From CAYYNP01 sp964472545 (GTDB lineage: Bacteria > Planctomycetota > Planctomycetia > Pirellulales > Thermoguttaceae), in NCBI GenBank assembly GCA_964472545.1, contig CAYYNP010000223.1:1-16891 (forward strand): a stretch of 16,891 nucleotides of DNA. Reading direction: 5' to 3'. Position 1 is the stretch's first letter; each line of letters opens with the position of its first letter. The notes under the pieces are model-generated. The model searched no databases and had not been told where the DNA came from. It was given only the letters and a program-made list of their open reading frames with translations. A program made the translations under genes and the position numbers. Shown here piece by piece: positions 1 through 7,809 of the stretch.

Positions 1-92
1 CGAATCCCTACAGCCACATCGATCGTCGACGGAGCCAGTCCCCTTTTTCGGGCTTCCGCACACTCTGCAATTCTCCTGTTGACTACGCCTCA

Positions 93-1187
93 ATGCTGGC
101 TTTGACGGCCCTGATTGTCATACTCTTGGGGACGCCGATGGCCGCCGACGCCCGTACATGGACCGACAAGACCGGCGAACACCAAATCGAAGCCGACCTA
201 GTCGATCTGAACGACGGCAAGGTCATCCTCAGCGACCCCTCGGGCCAGACCATGGCTATCCTGCTGGAAGAATTCAGCGATGGCGACCGCAAGTACGTTG
301 CGGAGGAAATGGCCCGACGCCGGGCGGCGCTTCGAGCCGAGGTGTCCGACAAGCCGGGCACCGTAATCTACGGCCCCGGGCGCGAACTCTGCAAGCTGGC
401 CAGCCCTCACGTCAGCGAGAGCAGCGGGCTGGCCGGCTCGCTGCGCACGCCGGGCTTCTTCTGGACCCACAACGACTCCGGCGACGACGCCTACATCTAC
501 GCCCTCGACCGCCGCGGGCGCGATTTCGGCCGCTGGGCCCTGCCGGACGTGTTTGCCTACGACTTTGAAGACGTGGCCTCCTTCACACTCGACGGCAAAC
601 CGCACTTGCTGATCGGCGACATCGGCAACAACGGGTTGGCCGCCACCGTGATGATCCTCTACCTGATCGAGGAGCCCGTGCTCGATCCGAAACGGCCCAA
701 CCCCGATCCCCACGCCAAGCCGAAGCCGGCGCCGGTGGTCCAGGTGATGAACTATTCGTACTACGACGACCATCGCAACTGCGAGGGCCTGGCAGTCGAT
801 CCGACGAGCAAGACGATTTTGTTGGTCAGCAAGGAGAAGCAGTCCGAGTGTTACGTTTACGCCCTGCCGTGGCCGAAGAACGATCCGACCAAGGCCACCG
901 TCGCCCGCAAGATCGCCACGCTGATCATCCCGCCGGCCACGGCGATGGACGTCTCGCCCGACGGCCGCCGGGCGGTCGTGCTGACCTACGGCAATGCCTA
1001 TGAATATACCCGCGGCGAGGGGGAAGACTGGGCGAAGGCATTCTCCCGCAAACCGTGCGAGATCGTCGTGCCCGAGCGGATCCAAGGCGAATCGATCTGC
1101 TACGGCGCCGACGGCAAAACGCTCTATCTGACCAGCGAGAAGCTCCCCACGCCGTTGTTGGAGGTGCCGGTCAGAAAGGCCGAGTGA
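93..1187 (+). CDS. Exported SHD1-domain protein with beta-propeller-like C-terminal region
   Basis: The protein has 364 residues. Residues 1-19 form a short hydrophobic signal peptide (LALTALIVILLG, cleavage near AADA). Residues 21-71 match the SLA1 homology domain 1 pattern, with an initial W-x-D-x-x-G, an acidic middle strand and a final S-x-x-D-x-x-YV. This domain is frequent in secreted planctomycete proteins, where its role is unknown. The rest carries motifs such as THNDSGD (about 127-133), YDFEDVA (about 151-157), GDIGNN (about 172-177) and NCEGLAVDP, which recur in a family of secreted beta-propeller-like proteins. No catalytic activity can be assigned. The chosen ATG gives a signal peptide without the usual basic n-region, and the frame stays open to the left window edge, so the true start could lie further upstream. 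A large palindrome begins 7 bases after the stop. Confidence 0.8.
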   Translation: MLALTALIVILLGTPMAADARTWTDKTGEHQIEADLVDLNDGKVILSDPSGQTMAILLEEFSDGDRKYVAEEMARRRAALRAEVSDKPGTVIYGPGRELCKLASPHVSESSGLAGSLRTPGFFWTHNDSGDDAYIYALDRRGRDFGRWALPDVFAYDFEDVASFTLDGKPHLLIGDIGNNGLAATVMILYLIEEPVLDPKRPNPDPHAKPKPAPVVQVMNYSYYDDHRNCEGLAVDPTSKTILLVSKEKQSECYVYALPWPKNDPTKATVARKIATLIIPPATAMDVSPDGRRAVVLTYGNAYEYTRGEGEDWAKAFSRKPCEIVVPERIQGESICYGADGKTLYLTSEKLPTPLLEVPVRKAE

Positions 1188-1194
1188 GCACTGG

Positions 1195-1268
1195 TAGCTG
1201 GATTCGCGAGAATTCAGCCGCACGCGGCACGGTCCGTGAGATTCCCTGAATTCTCGCGAATTTAGCTA
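1195..1268. repeat. 74-bp imperfect palindrome with 23-nt arms
   Basis: The arms 1195-1217 and 1246-1268 are inverted copies matching at 21 of 23 positions, with a core of ATTCGCGAGAATTCAG and a 28-base spacer. The element lies just after the stop of the SHD1 gene. It has no T-run, so it may be an intergenic palindromic repeat of the REP or MITE kind, or an RNA hairpin that protects the 3' end, rather than a classical terminator. No second copy is present in this window. Confidence 0.8.
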
Positions 1269-1288
1269 CATCACCGCTCCAACTGGAG

Positions 1289-1294
1289 TATACT
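1289..1294 (+). promoter_or_regulatory. Possible -10 box for the DUF1080 gene
   Basis: TATACT at 1289-1294 is a near-consensus sigma70 -10 element about 80 bases before the DUF1080 start. The bases at the expected -35 distance (around 1266-1271) do not resemble TTGACA and fall in the arm of the preceding palindrome, so the promoter is only partly supported. Confidence 0.35.
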
Positions 1295-1375
1295 CGGAGG
1301 CGATTGGCGGCTATGTCCGGCCGCCGAGTCCTTTGGTAGTTGACCGTTTAGGACCAGCAGAAGTAGGAGTGTGAC

Positions 1376-2011
1376 ATGAAACGGTGGAGTCTCGTGAGCT
1401 TTGTGATGCTAATGGCCGTGGCAGCCATGGCGAACCTCTCGTTCGGCGCCGACGACGAATGGCAGATCCTCTTCAACGGCAAGAACCTCGACGGCTGGGA
1501 ACAGCACGGCGGCAAGGCCGTCTACAAGGTCGAAGATGCGGCGGTCGTGGGCCATTCGGTCCCCAACACGCAGAACTCGTTCATGTGTACCAAGCAGCGG
1601 TTCGGCGACTTTGAGTTGCTCTTCGAAGTCAAAGTCGACGCGGGGCTCAATAGCGGTGTGCAGATCCGCAGCAACATCAAAGAGAACGACCGCGTCTTCG
1701 GCCCGCAGGTCGAGATCGAGAAAGGCCCCGGTGAATCGGGCTACATCTACGGCGAGGCTACCGGACGCGGCTGGCTCAGCCAGGATCGTAGCGTCAAGGA
1801 CGCCTTCAAGAACGGCGAGTGGAACCAGTATCGCGTGCTCTGCAAGGGCAACAACATCAAGACCTGGGTCAACGGCAAGGCCGTGGCCGACCTGACCGAC
1901 GATCAGGCCAGCCGCGAAGGCATCATCGGCCTGCAAGTCCACGGCGTCGGCCCCCGCACCGAGCCAATGTACGTCAGTTGGCGGAACATCAAGATTCGGG
2001 CGGTGAAATAG
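1376..2011 (+). CDS. Exported DUF1080 / 3-keto-disaccharide hydrolase-type protein
   Basis: The protein has 211 residues. Residues 1-24 are a clear Sec signal peptide (MKRW basic start, hydrophobic core, cleavage after SFGA). The mature part is a single DUF1080 domain (PF06439, jelly-roll concanavalin-like). Diagnostic blocks are WQILFNGKNLDGW at about 28-40, FELLFEVKVD, NSGVQIRSN and a C-terminal W-x-x-I-x-I strand. Members are abundant in planctomycetes, and some hydrolyse 3-keto-disaccharides in the periplasm; that activity is inferred here from family membership only. An AGGAG at 1365-1369 lies 6 bases before the ATG and fixes the start. The length is that of a one-domain family member, so no additional catalytic domain is fused. 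Confidence 0.88.
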   Translation: MKRWSLVSFVMLMAVAAMANLSFGADDEWQILFNGKNLDGWEQHGGKAVYKVEDAAVVGHSVPNTQNSFMCTKQRFGDFELLFEVKVDAGLNSGVQIRSNIKENDRVFGPQVEIEKGPGESGYIYGEATGRGWLSQDRSVKDAFKNGEWNQYRVLCKGNNIKTWVNGKAVADLTDDQASREGIIGLQVHGVGPRTEPMYVSWRNIKIRAVK

Positions 2012-2019
2012 CCTGTATC

Positions 2020-2131
2020 GGGTGGCTGGGGTCGAGGTGCGAGGGACGAGCACGGAGCCCCCAGGCGTAGACTGAGCATCGGTTCCCTGGGGGCTTCGCA
2101 CTCGTTCCTCGTGCGTCGACCCCAGCCACCC
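2020..2131. repeat. 112-bp imperfect palindrome with 46-nt arms
   Basis: The arms 2020-2065 and 2086-2131 are inverted copies around a 20-base spacer. The outer 16 bases (GGGTGGCTGGGGTCGA) and the inner GCCCCCAGG match exactly. The middle differs at about seven positions, several of which would still pair as G-U in RNA. The element starts 8 bases after the DUF1080 stop and ends about 105 bases before apgM. It could be a multi-copy intergenic palindrome or a strong transcript-end hairpin. It lacks a T-tract. Confidence 0.8.
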
Positions 2132-2236
2132 CTTCGTGATGGAATGCCGCTGCAGGGCCTTGCGTTTCGCTGGGGTTCTGGTAGGAATGGTGGTCTTTGA
2201 CTGCCCAACTGAAGAACCCCAAGCGGGAACGCCAAC

Positions 2237-3442
<1,206 letters not shown>

Positions 3443-3478
3443 CCCTGATTGCCTACCAGCCGGCGACCGGTGTTGACA

Positions 3479-3555
3479 GTGTGCCACTGCTTCGCAGAAG
3501 CAGTGTAGCGACAAGTCGTAGCGTTCGGCACTACTTCTACGAAGCAGTGGCACAC
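3479..3555. repeat. 77-bp palindrome made of two hairpins, between convergent genes
   Basis: The arms 3479-3505 and 3529-3555 are inverted copies matching at 25 of 27 positions; both differences allow G-U pairing. Each arm is itself a small palindrome. In the left arm CACTGCTTC and GAAGCAGTG form a perfect 9-bp stem around GCA, and in the right arm the same stem pairs 8 of 9. The element can therefore form one long stem or two separate hairpins. It lies between the stops of apgM (+) and the HAD gene (-), where it could act as a bidirectional transcript-end structure or be a mobile palindromic repeat. Confidence 0.8.
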
Positions 3556-3584
3556 GATGCTGAGGAATGCGGGGCATTGAGCTG

Positions 3585-4457
3585 TCAGCGGCCGCTTGCA
3601 TCCGGCGACCTGCAATCCCCGTCGTTCAGCAGCCAGTCGACGACCACGACGACGCCGTCGTCGTCGTGGCCCGGGGCGATGCGGTCGGCGACGGCTTTGA
3701 CCTCCGGCAGTGCGTTGCCCATGGCCACGCCCAAGCCGGCGGCGCGGATCATCGGCACGTCGTTCACGTCGTCGCCGACGGCGCAGATGGCTGAGGTGTC
3801 AATACCCCAATCGGCCGCCAACCGCCGGATGGCCGACCATTTGGTCGCGCCGGCCGGCGACAACTCGCACATGTAGCCGAAGTAGCGAGGGCTGCGCAAC
3901 ACGTGCGTATAGAGCCGACCCGGCAAGGCACGCTGCAGTTCGCCCTCCAACTCGAGCATCTCGGCCTGCGTGCCCATGGCGAATCCGGTGAACACCCCCG
4001 GCGGCGGGTTGCTGAGCAGATCGGGCCACAGGCGGCCGCTTTCCGGATTCAATTGCAGATACTCAGCCAATTCCGGGCTCTCGACGTCGTCACGAAGAAA
4101 GTAGAAGTCGAAACCCTCGGCGTACGTGTCGCTACAGAGCACCGGATCGAAGCCGCAGCGGGCGATAATCGCTACGGCGTCGCAGAGCAGGTCCCGCTCG
4201 AACTCGGCGATGTAGAGCGTGCGGTGGTCGGCCGGGTGTTTGACCAGCGCCCCGCTGGCGGTGATCAACGGCACGTCGATCGCCAGCGGCTCGACCAGGT
4301 GCAACGTCCGGCTATACCGACGCCCGGTGGCCACTACAACGTGGATCCCCGCCTCGCCGGCCCGCACCAGCGCTGCCCGCGTGGCCGGCGTCAATTCGTC
4401 ACGGCTATTGACGAGCGTGCCGTCGATGTCGAGGGCCAGGAGTCGAAATGGGGGCAT
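3585..4457 (-). CDS. Cof-type HAD-superfamily phosphatase (subfamily IIB)
   Basis: The protein has 290 residues and is predicted to be a cytoplasmic Mg-dependent phosphatase, probably acting on sugar phosphates or flavin-type phosphomonoesters; the substrate cannot be read from sequence. HAD motif I is DIDGT (Asp10 nucleophile, Asp12 acid/base). Motif II is the Thr of VVATGRR (Thr44). Motif III is Lys206 in GATKWSAI. Motif IV is GDDVNDVPM (228-236). The cap between motifs II and III is the alpha/beta type of Cof/YidA proteins. The gene starts 27 bases after the sulfatase stop on the same strand, so the two are probably cotranscribed. No Shine-Dalgarno is evident before the ATG, suggesting weak or coupled translation. 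Confidence 0.88.
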   Translation of the reverse strand: MPPFRLLALDIDGTLVNSRDELTPATRAALVRAGEAGIHVVVATGRRYSRTLHLVEPLAIDVPLITASGALVKHPADHRTLYIAEFERDLLCDAVAIIARCGFDPVLCSDTYAEGFDFYFLRDDVESPELAEYLQLNPESGRLWPDLLSNPPPGVFTGFAMGTQAEMLELEGELQRALPGRLYTHVLRSPRYFGYMCELSPAGATKWSAIRRLAADWGIDTSAICAVGDDVNDVPMIRAAGLGVAMGNALPEVKAVADRIAPGHDDDGVVVVVDWLLNDGDCRSPDASGR

Positions 4458-4484
4458 GATGGCGGGGCGGGACGAGTGATCTGT

Positions 4485-5939
4485 TCAGCGGCTCGGTTTG
4501 CCCATCCCTCGCTGCAACGCTTCGTGCAATTGTCCAATGGTCTCCCTACCGGCGGGGCGCTCGGAGACATTCGTGGTCTCCTCCGCGTCGGAGCGATGGT
4601 CGTATAGCATCCGCGCAACCGGACGGCCGACGTTGTCGCTATAGGACGTGTAGCGGAAATCGGCCGTGCGGATCGTGTCGCCGTTGCGATAGCGGCCGAT
4701 GGCGGCGGGCTTCCAGGCCATGTCGGGTTGCTTCAACAGCGGCACGAAGCTGCGGCCTTCGAGGTGTTCCGGCAGCGGCAGGCCGGCCAATTCGCAGAGC
4801 GAGGGGTAGATGTCGATGAACTCCGTCAGCCCGTCGGTTACGTGGCCGCCGTCGATGCCCGGTGCTCGGATAATGATCGGCGCCCGCATTGAGGTCTCGA
4901 AGCAGCAGTGTTTGCACCAAAGCGTGTGTTCGCCCAGGTTCCAGCCGTGGTCGCCCCAGACGATCACGATCGTGTTCTTGGCCAGATCGAGCCGGTCGAG
5001 TTCGTCCAACAGCTTGCCGATCTGTGCGTCGGTGTAGCTGACACAGGCGTAGTAGCCGCGGATCAGATTGCGGGCGGCATCGTCGGTCAGCGGCCCCTGC
5101 GGCGGAATACCGGCGTAGGACCGTAGCTCGCCCCACGAGTGGATCGCCGCGTCCGGCGCGTCTTTCGGCCGGGCGTAGTTCTTCGGCAGATGGACTTCTT
5201 CCGGCGGGTAGAGGTCCCAGTATTTCTTCGGCGCGACGAACGGCAGGTGCGGCTTGTAGAACCCTACGGCCAGGAAGAACGGCCCGCCTTTGGCCTTCAG
5301 ACGCTTCAGATCGGCGACCGCCTTCTTGGCCAGCCGGCCGTCGGGATAGGCGTCGTCGGACACGTCGGCCGATTCGTAGGCCGGTCCGCGCCCGCGGGGG
5401 CTGGACTTGGCTTGAGCGAGCACGTCCCTGTTGACGTAATGGCCCAACAGCACGTCGGAACGGTCCGGCCGCCAGGGCGCTTCCGACCAGCCGGCGACGT
5501 TATCTCCGGCGTGGTGGAAGACCTTTCCGTTGGAGACGGTGTGGTAGCCGTGGCGGCGGAAGTGGGTGTTCAGCGTGGTGATGCCCGGGGCGTCGCGCTC
5601 GGCCCAGGTCATGTAGTTGACGAATCGGCTGCGTGCCGGCCGGATGCCGGTCATCAGGCTCGCCCGCGACGCGCCGCAGGTGGGCACCATACAATACGAA
5701 CGGCGGAAGACGGTTCCCTGCGAGGCCAGCCGGTCGAGATTCGGCGAGACCATCTGCTCGCAGCCGTAACAGCCCAACTGCGGACGCAAGTCGTCCACGG
5801 CGATGAAGAGCACGTTGGGGCCGTCCGGTTCGGCAGCCCGAATTGCACCGGCGGGCGAGGAGCCAACCAAGGCCAGCACCGCGACGAGCAAAACGGGCCG
5901 AAGGGCAGACAGCCTACGATAACAGCAAGAGTCGTTCAT
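4485..5939 (-). CDS. Exported sulfatase, iduronate-2-sulfatase-like
   Basis: With the ATG at 5939 the protein has 484 residues. GGAG precedes this ATG and a promoter-like sequence lies 60-90 bases upstream, so a longer in-frame extension is unlikely. Residues 1-36 form a signal peptide (YRRL basic start, VLLVAVLALVG core). The sulfatase signature CGASR at 88-92 provides the cysteine converted to formylglycine. Metal ligands are Asp49-Asp50 and Asp330-His331 (WGDHGWNLGEH). GFYKPHLPF (226-234) and GEHTLWCKHCCFE match the iduronate-2-sulfatase family more than aryl- or choline-sulfatases. The likely role is removing sulfate from sulfated polysaccharides outside the cytoplasmic membrane, a common planctomycete trait. 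A formylglycine-generating enzyme must be encoded elsewhere. It probably forms an operon with the HAD phosphatase downstream. Confidence 0.9.
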   Translation of the reverse strand: MNDSCCYRRLSALRPVLLVAVLALVGSSPAGAIRAAEPDGPNVLFIAVDDLRPQLGCYGCEQMVSPNLDRLASQGTVFRRSYCMVPTCGASRASLMTGIRPARSRFVNYMTWAERDAPGITTLNTHFRRHGYHTVSNGKVFHHAGDNVAGWSEAPWRPDRSDVLLGHYVNRDVLAQAKSSPRGRGPAYESADVSDDAYPDGRLAKKAVADLKRLKAKGGPFFLAVGFYKPHLPFVAPKKYWDLYPPEEVHLPKNYARPKDAPDAAIHSWGELRSYAGIPPQGPLTDDAARNLIRGYYACVSYTDAQIGKLLDELDRLDLAKNTIVIVWGDHGWNLGEHTLWCKHCCFETSMRAPIIIRAPGIDGGHVTDGLTEFIDIYPSLCELAGLPLPEHLEGRSFVPLLKQPDMAWKPAAIGRYRNGDTIRTADFRYTSYSDNVGRPVARMLYDHRSDAEETTNVSERPAGRETIGQLHEALQRGMGKPSR

Positions 5940-5997
5940 GGTCTCTTCTCCGTCGAGCCGGAAAGCAACTTCCGCACGTGCAAACACCACGCCCGCA

Positions 5998-6026
5998 AAC
6001 ATATTGCCGCGACGGCCGGCGGTCAA
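5998..6026 (-). promoter_or_regulatory. Sigma70-type promoter for the sulfatase gene
   Basis: Read on the - strand, TTGACC (6021-6026) is followed by a 17-base spacer and TATGTT (5998-6003). This predicts a transcription start near 5991 and a leader of about 50 bases to the sulfatase ATG. The spacing is ideal and the -35 box differs from consensus at one base. Confidence 0.55.
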
Positions 6027-6101
6027 GGCGCCGCGTGCCGATTTCCGCCCGGCCCAAGCGAGAGCCGCCGGCGAAGTGGCCCAGTCGAGAAGTGGCCCCG
6101 C

Positions 6102-6192
6102 GATGACGTGGCGCGATGACGTGGCGCGATGACGTGGCCCGATGACGTGGCCCGATGACGTGGCCCGATGACGTGGCCCGATGACGTGACGT
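6102..6192. repeat. 13-bp tandem repeat, seven copies
   Basis: The unit GATGACGTGGCCC (first two copies GATGACGTGGCGC) begins at 6102, 6115, 6128, 6141, 6154, 6167 and 6180. Six copies are complete in phase and the seventh diverges after GATGACGTG. Each unit holds the palindrome-like TGACGT core. The array lies between the stop of the response regulator gene and the sulfatase promoter, about 75 bases upstream of the -35 box. The 13-base period is not a multiple of three or of a helical turn, which suggests slippage, though a repeated protein-binding site is possible. Confidence 0.92.
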
Positions 6193-6223
6193 GGGGCACG
6201 CCTCCGTCGGTGAGTGCTCCCGG

Positions 6224-6595
6224 TCAGACGCTTGCGGGCAGCAGTTGCTCGAGCGTATCGATCAACACGCGACGATCGAACGGCTTGACGACGAAATCGG
6301 ACGCCCCCAGCGAGAACGCCTCCTTCAGCACGTTCGTCTGCTCCAGCGCGCTGACGACCGCCACGCGAGCCTCCGGATCAAAGGCTCGAATTCCCTTCAG
6401 CGCATAGATTCCGTCGAATTCGGGCATCACCAAATCGAGCGTGACGGCGTCGGGCATCAATTCCTGGTACTTGCGGATCGCCTCGTCTCCGTCGCAGGCT
6501 TCCGCAACGATCTTCCAGCCGGCACTTTCCGCCGTGTCTTTGATCATCGTGCGGATAATCAGTGCATCGTCGGTGACAAGCAAAGTCCTGGACAT
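6224..6595 (-). CDS. Single-domain response regulator (CheY-like)
   Basis: The 123 residues make one receiver domain with no output domain. Phosphoacceptor Asp54 lies in VTLDLVMPEFDG, Mg-binding acids are Asp9-Asp10, the switch residue is Ser82 (VVSALEQ) and the conserved lysine is Lys104 (VVKPF). The GIYALKGIRAFDP style is common in CheY-like proteins of chemosensory operons. It is the last gene of the cheR-cheA-cheC-cheD unit, so the expected phosphodonor is CheA, with CheC as a possible phosphatase. GAGGAA lies 8 bases before the ATG. It differs clearly from the CheY-like protein at 12119, so the two probably carry separate outputs. The gap to cheD is 46 bases. Confidence 0.93.
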   Translation of the reverse strand: MSRTLLVTDDALIIRTMIKDTAESAGWKIVAEACDGDEAIRKYQELMPDAVTLDLVMPEFDGIYALKGIRAFDPEARVAVVSALEQTNVLKEAFSLGASDFVVKPFDRRVLIDTLEQLLPASV

Positions 6596-6641
6596 GGCAA
6601 CGTTTCCTCGCGTGATTCTCAGGATGCCGGGGGGAAGGCTG

Positions 6642-7133
6642 CTAGAGTGTTCGTGGCGGACAGCCGACTTGCTCGACGAGCAACTGTCCGGTATTGCAGT
6701 CGAAGGAGATTCGCCGCCCCGACGTGCCGCCGAGATCGTCGGTCACGATCGGTATGCCCACGGCCTGCAACGCGTCGCGAATCGCTTCAGAATTGGCCTC
6801 GCCGATCCGTAATGGGCCACCGGCGCCGAACATGGCGGCCCCGCCGACGATCTTGGCCCTCAGCGCGGTGACGGCGGCGCCGTGGCCGGCCAGCATTTCG
6901 ATCGCGTGCGGCACGGCCGTGTCGGCGAATTTGCCGGGGGCGGCCGGCCGGCCGGAAGACTCCGGCAGCACGACGTGGGCCATCACACCCAGCTTCGTTC
7001 GCGCGTGGTGCAGCGTCAGGCCGATACAAGATCCCAGCACGGCGCTCAGCCGAGCCGGTCCGCGCCCCAGGGCCATTTGTCCCATCCCGACGGACGTGCC
7101 AGTTGTGGTTTCGATGGCGGTGACGATAGCCAT
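6642..7133 (-). CDS. cheD: Chemoreceptor glutamine deamidase CheD
   Basis: CheD deamidates glutamines in chemoreceptors and binds CheC. With the ATG at 7133 the protein has 163 residues, the usual family length. A TTG at 7175 would add 14 residues and lie 5 bases after the cheC stop; it is possible but less likely. The catalytic Cys36 is in LGSCIGL and His53 in GVMAHVVLPES, the two hallmark blocks. The KFADTAVPHAIEML helix and KIVGGAAMF strand also match. Six residues before the cysteine, where a catalytic threonine is expected, there is a serine (Ser30), probably a conservative change. The position directly after cheC agrees with the known CheC-CheD partnership. No chemoreceptor substrate is encoded in the window. 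Confidence 0.92.
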   Translation of the reverse strand: MAIVTAIETTTGTSVGMGQMALGRGPARLSAVLGSCIGLTLHHARTKLGVMAHVVLPESSGRPAAPGKFADTAVPHAIEMLAGHGAAVTALRAKIVGGAAMFGAGGPLRIGEANSEAIRDALQAVGIPIVTDDLGGTSGRRISFDCNTGQLLVEQVGCPPRTL

Positions 7134-7180
7134 GGCAATGTGTTCCGTAGTTTCGAGAGGTCGCTTCGGCGTCAATCCGT

Positions 7181-7798
7181 TCAGGGAGTGGAATGCAGCG
7201 CGTCTTCCATCGCCCGGCGCATTCCTTCGGTGGGCACAAACAGCACGCGCCAGTTGAGTTCTTCGCCTTCCCGGTGGAAGCCGGTGCGGCAGACGAGCAC
7301 TTTGTCGCAGGTCATCGCCTGGGCCATCAGCGCCTGTTCGAGCACGCTGGCACCGTAGTCCTGGATGAAGTACGGCGGCGAGGGGACCAGCTTATGGGCG
7401 ATCAGCCGCGTGATCGCGTTCATGTAGGCGCAACCGAGGATGTTACCGGTTTCGGTCAACGCCGATTGCTCCAGAGGGCTCCACTCGGGATCTTCGCAGA
7501 CCGGACGGCCCAACAAGGAGGCGGCCAAATGGCGGCCGTCTGCCTCGTCAAAGGTGAGGATCATCTCGCCGCCGACCTCGCCTTCGAGACTCAGCACGAC
7601 CATCGTCAACAGGTCGTCGCCGAGCCCCATTTCGGTGCAGGCGTCTTCCAGCGGGATTTCGCAGACCTCGTCCAACGTCAACGTGATCAACCCGTCGGTC
7701 CAGCGGCACATCGCCGCCGAGGCGTCGTGGGTTGCCGAGGCAAAGAGCTGATGGAGCACTTCCAATTCGGCGTTTTCTACACAACGAACTTCGTTCAC
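7181..7798 (-). CDS. cheC: CheC-family CheY-P phosphatase
   Basis: The start is a GTG at 7798, with AGGAG 8 bases upstream and the cheA stop 11 bases away. Although the frame stays open far upstream, that extension overlaps cheA out of frame and is arginine-rich shadow sequence. The product has 205 residues. The second CheC active-site signature is intact: S-A-L-T-E-T-G-N at 112-119, fitting [DS]xxxExxN with Glu116 and Asn119, followed by a proline-rich segment at 139-142. The first half should carry an equivalent site near residues 11-30, but the sequence there (LHQLFASATHDASAAM) lacks the Glu and Asn, so only one site seems active. The expected role is dephosphorylating one of the single-domain regulators and binding CheD. 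Confidence 0.87.
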   Translation of the reverse strand: MNEVRCVENAELEVLHQLFASATHDASAAMCRWTDGLITLTLDEVCEIPLEDACTEMGLGDDLLTMVVLSLEGEVGGEMILTFDEADGRHLAASLLGRPVCEDPEWSPLEQSALTETGNILGCAYMNAITRLIAHKLVPSPPYFIQDYGASVLEQALMAQAMTCDKVLVCRTGFHREGEELNWRVLFVPTEGMRRAMEDALHSTP

Positions 7799-7809
7799 GG
7801 CCCGTTCTC

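Noticed and set aside
5940..6026. N-terminal extension of the sulfatase by 29 residues
   Set aside because: It places the signal peptide inside the protein and overlaps the predicted promoter; the ATG at 5939 has GGAG upstream.
3585..6026. Dedicated sulfated-glycan utilisation locus
   Set aside because: Only one sulfatase is present, without glycoside hydrolases, transporters or a maturase, so a pathway cannot be claimed.
6102..6192. CRISPR array or plasmid iterons
   Set aside because: The 13-bp units are contiguous with no spacers, and there are no cas or rep genes nearby.
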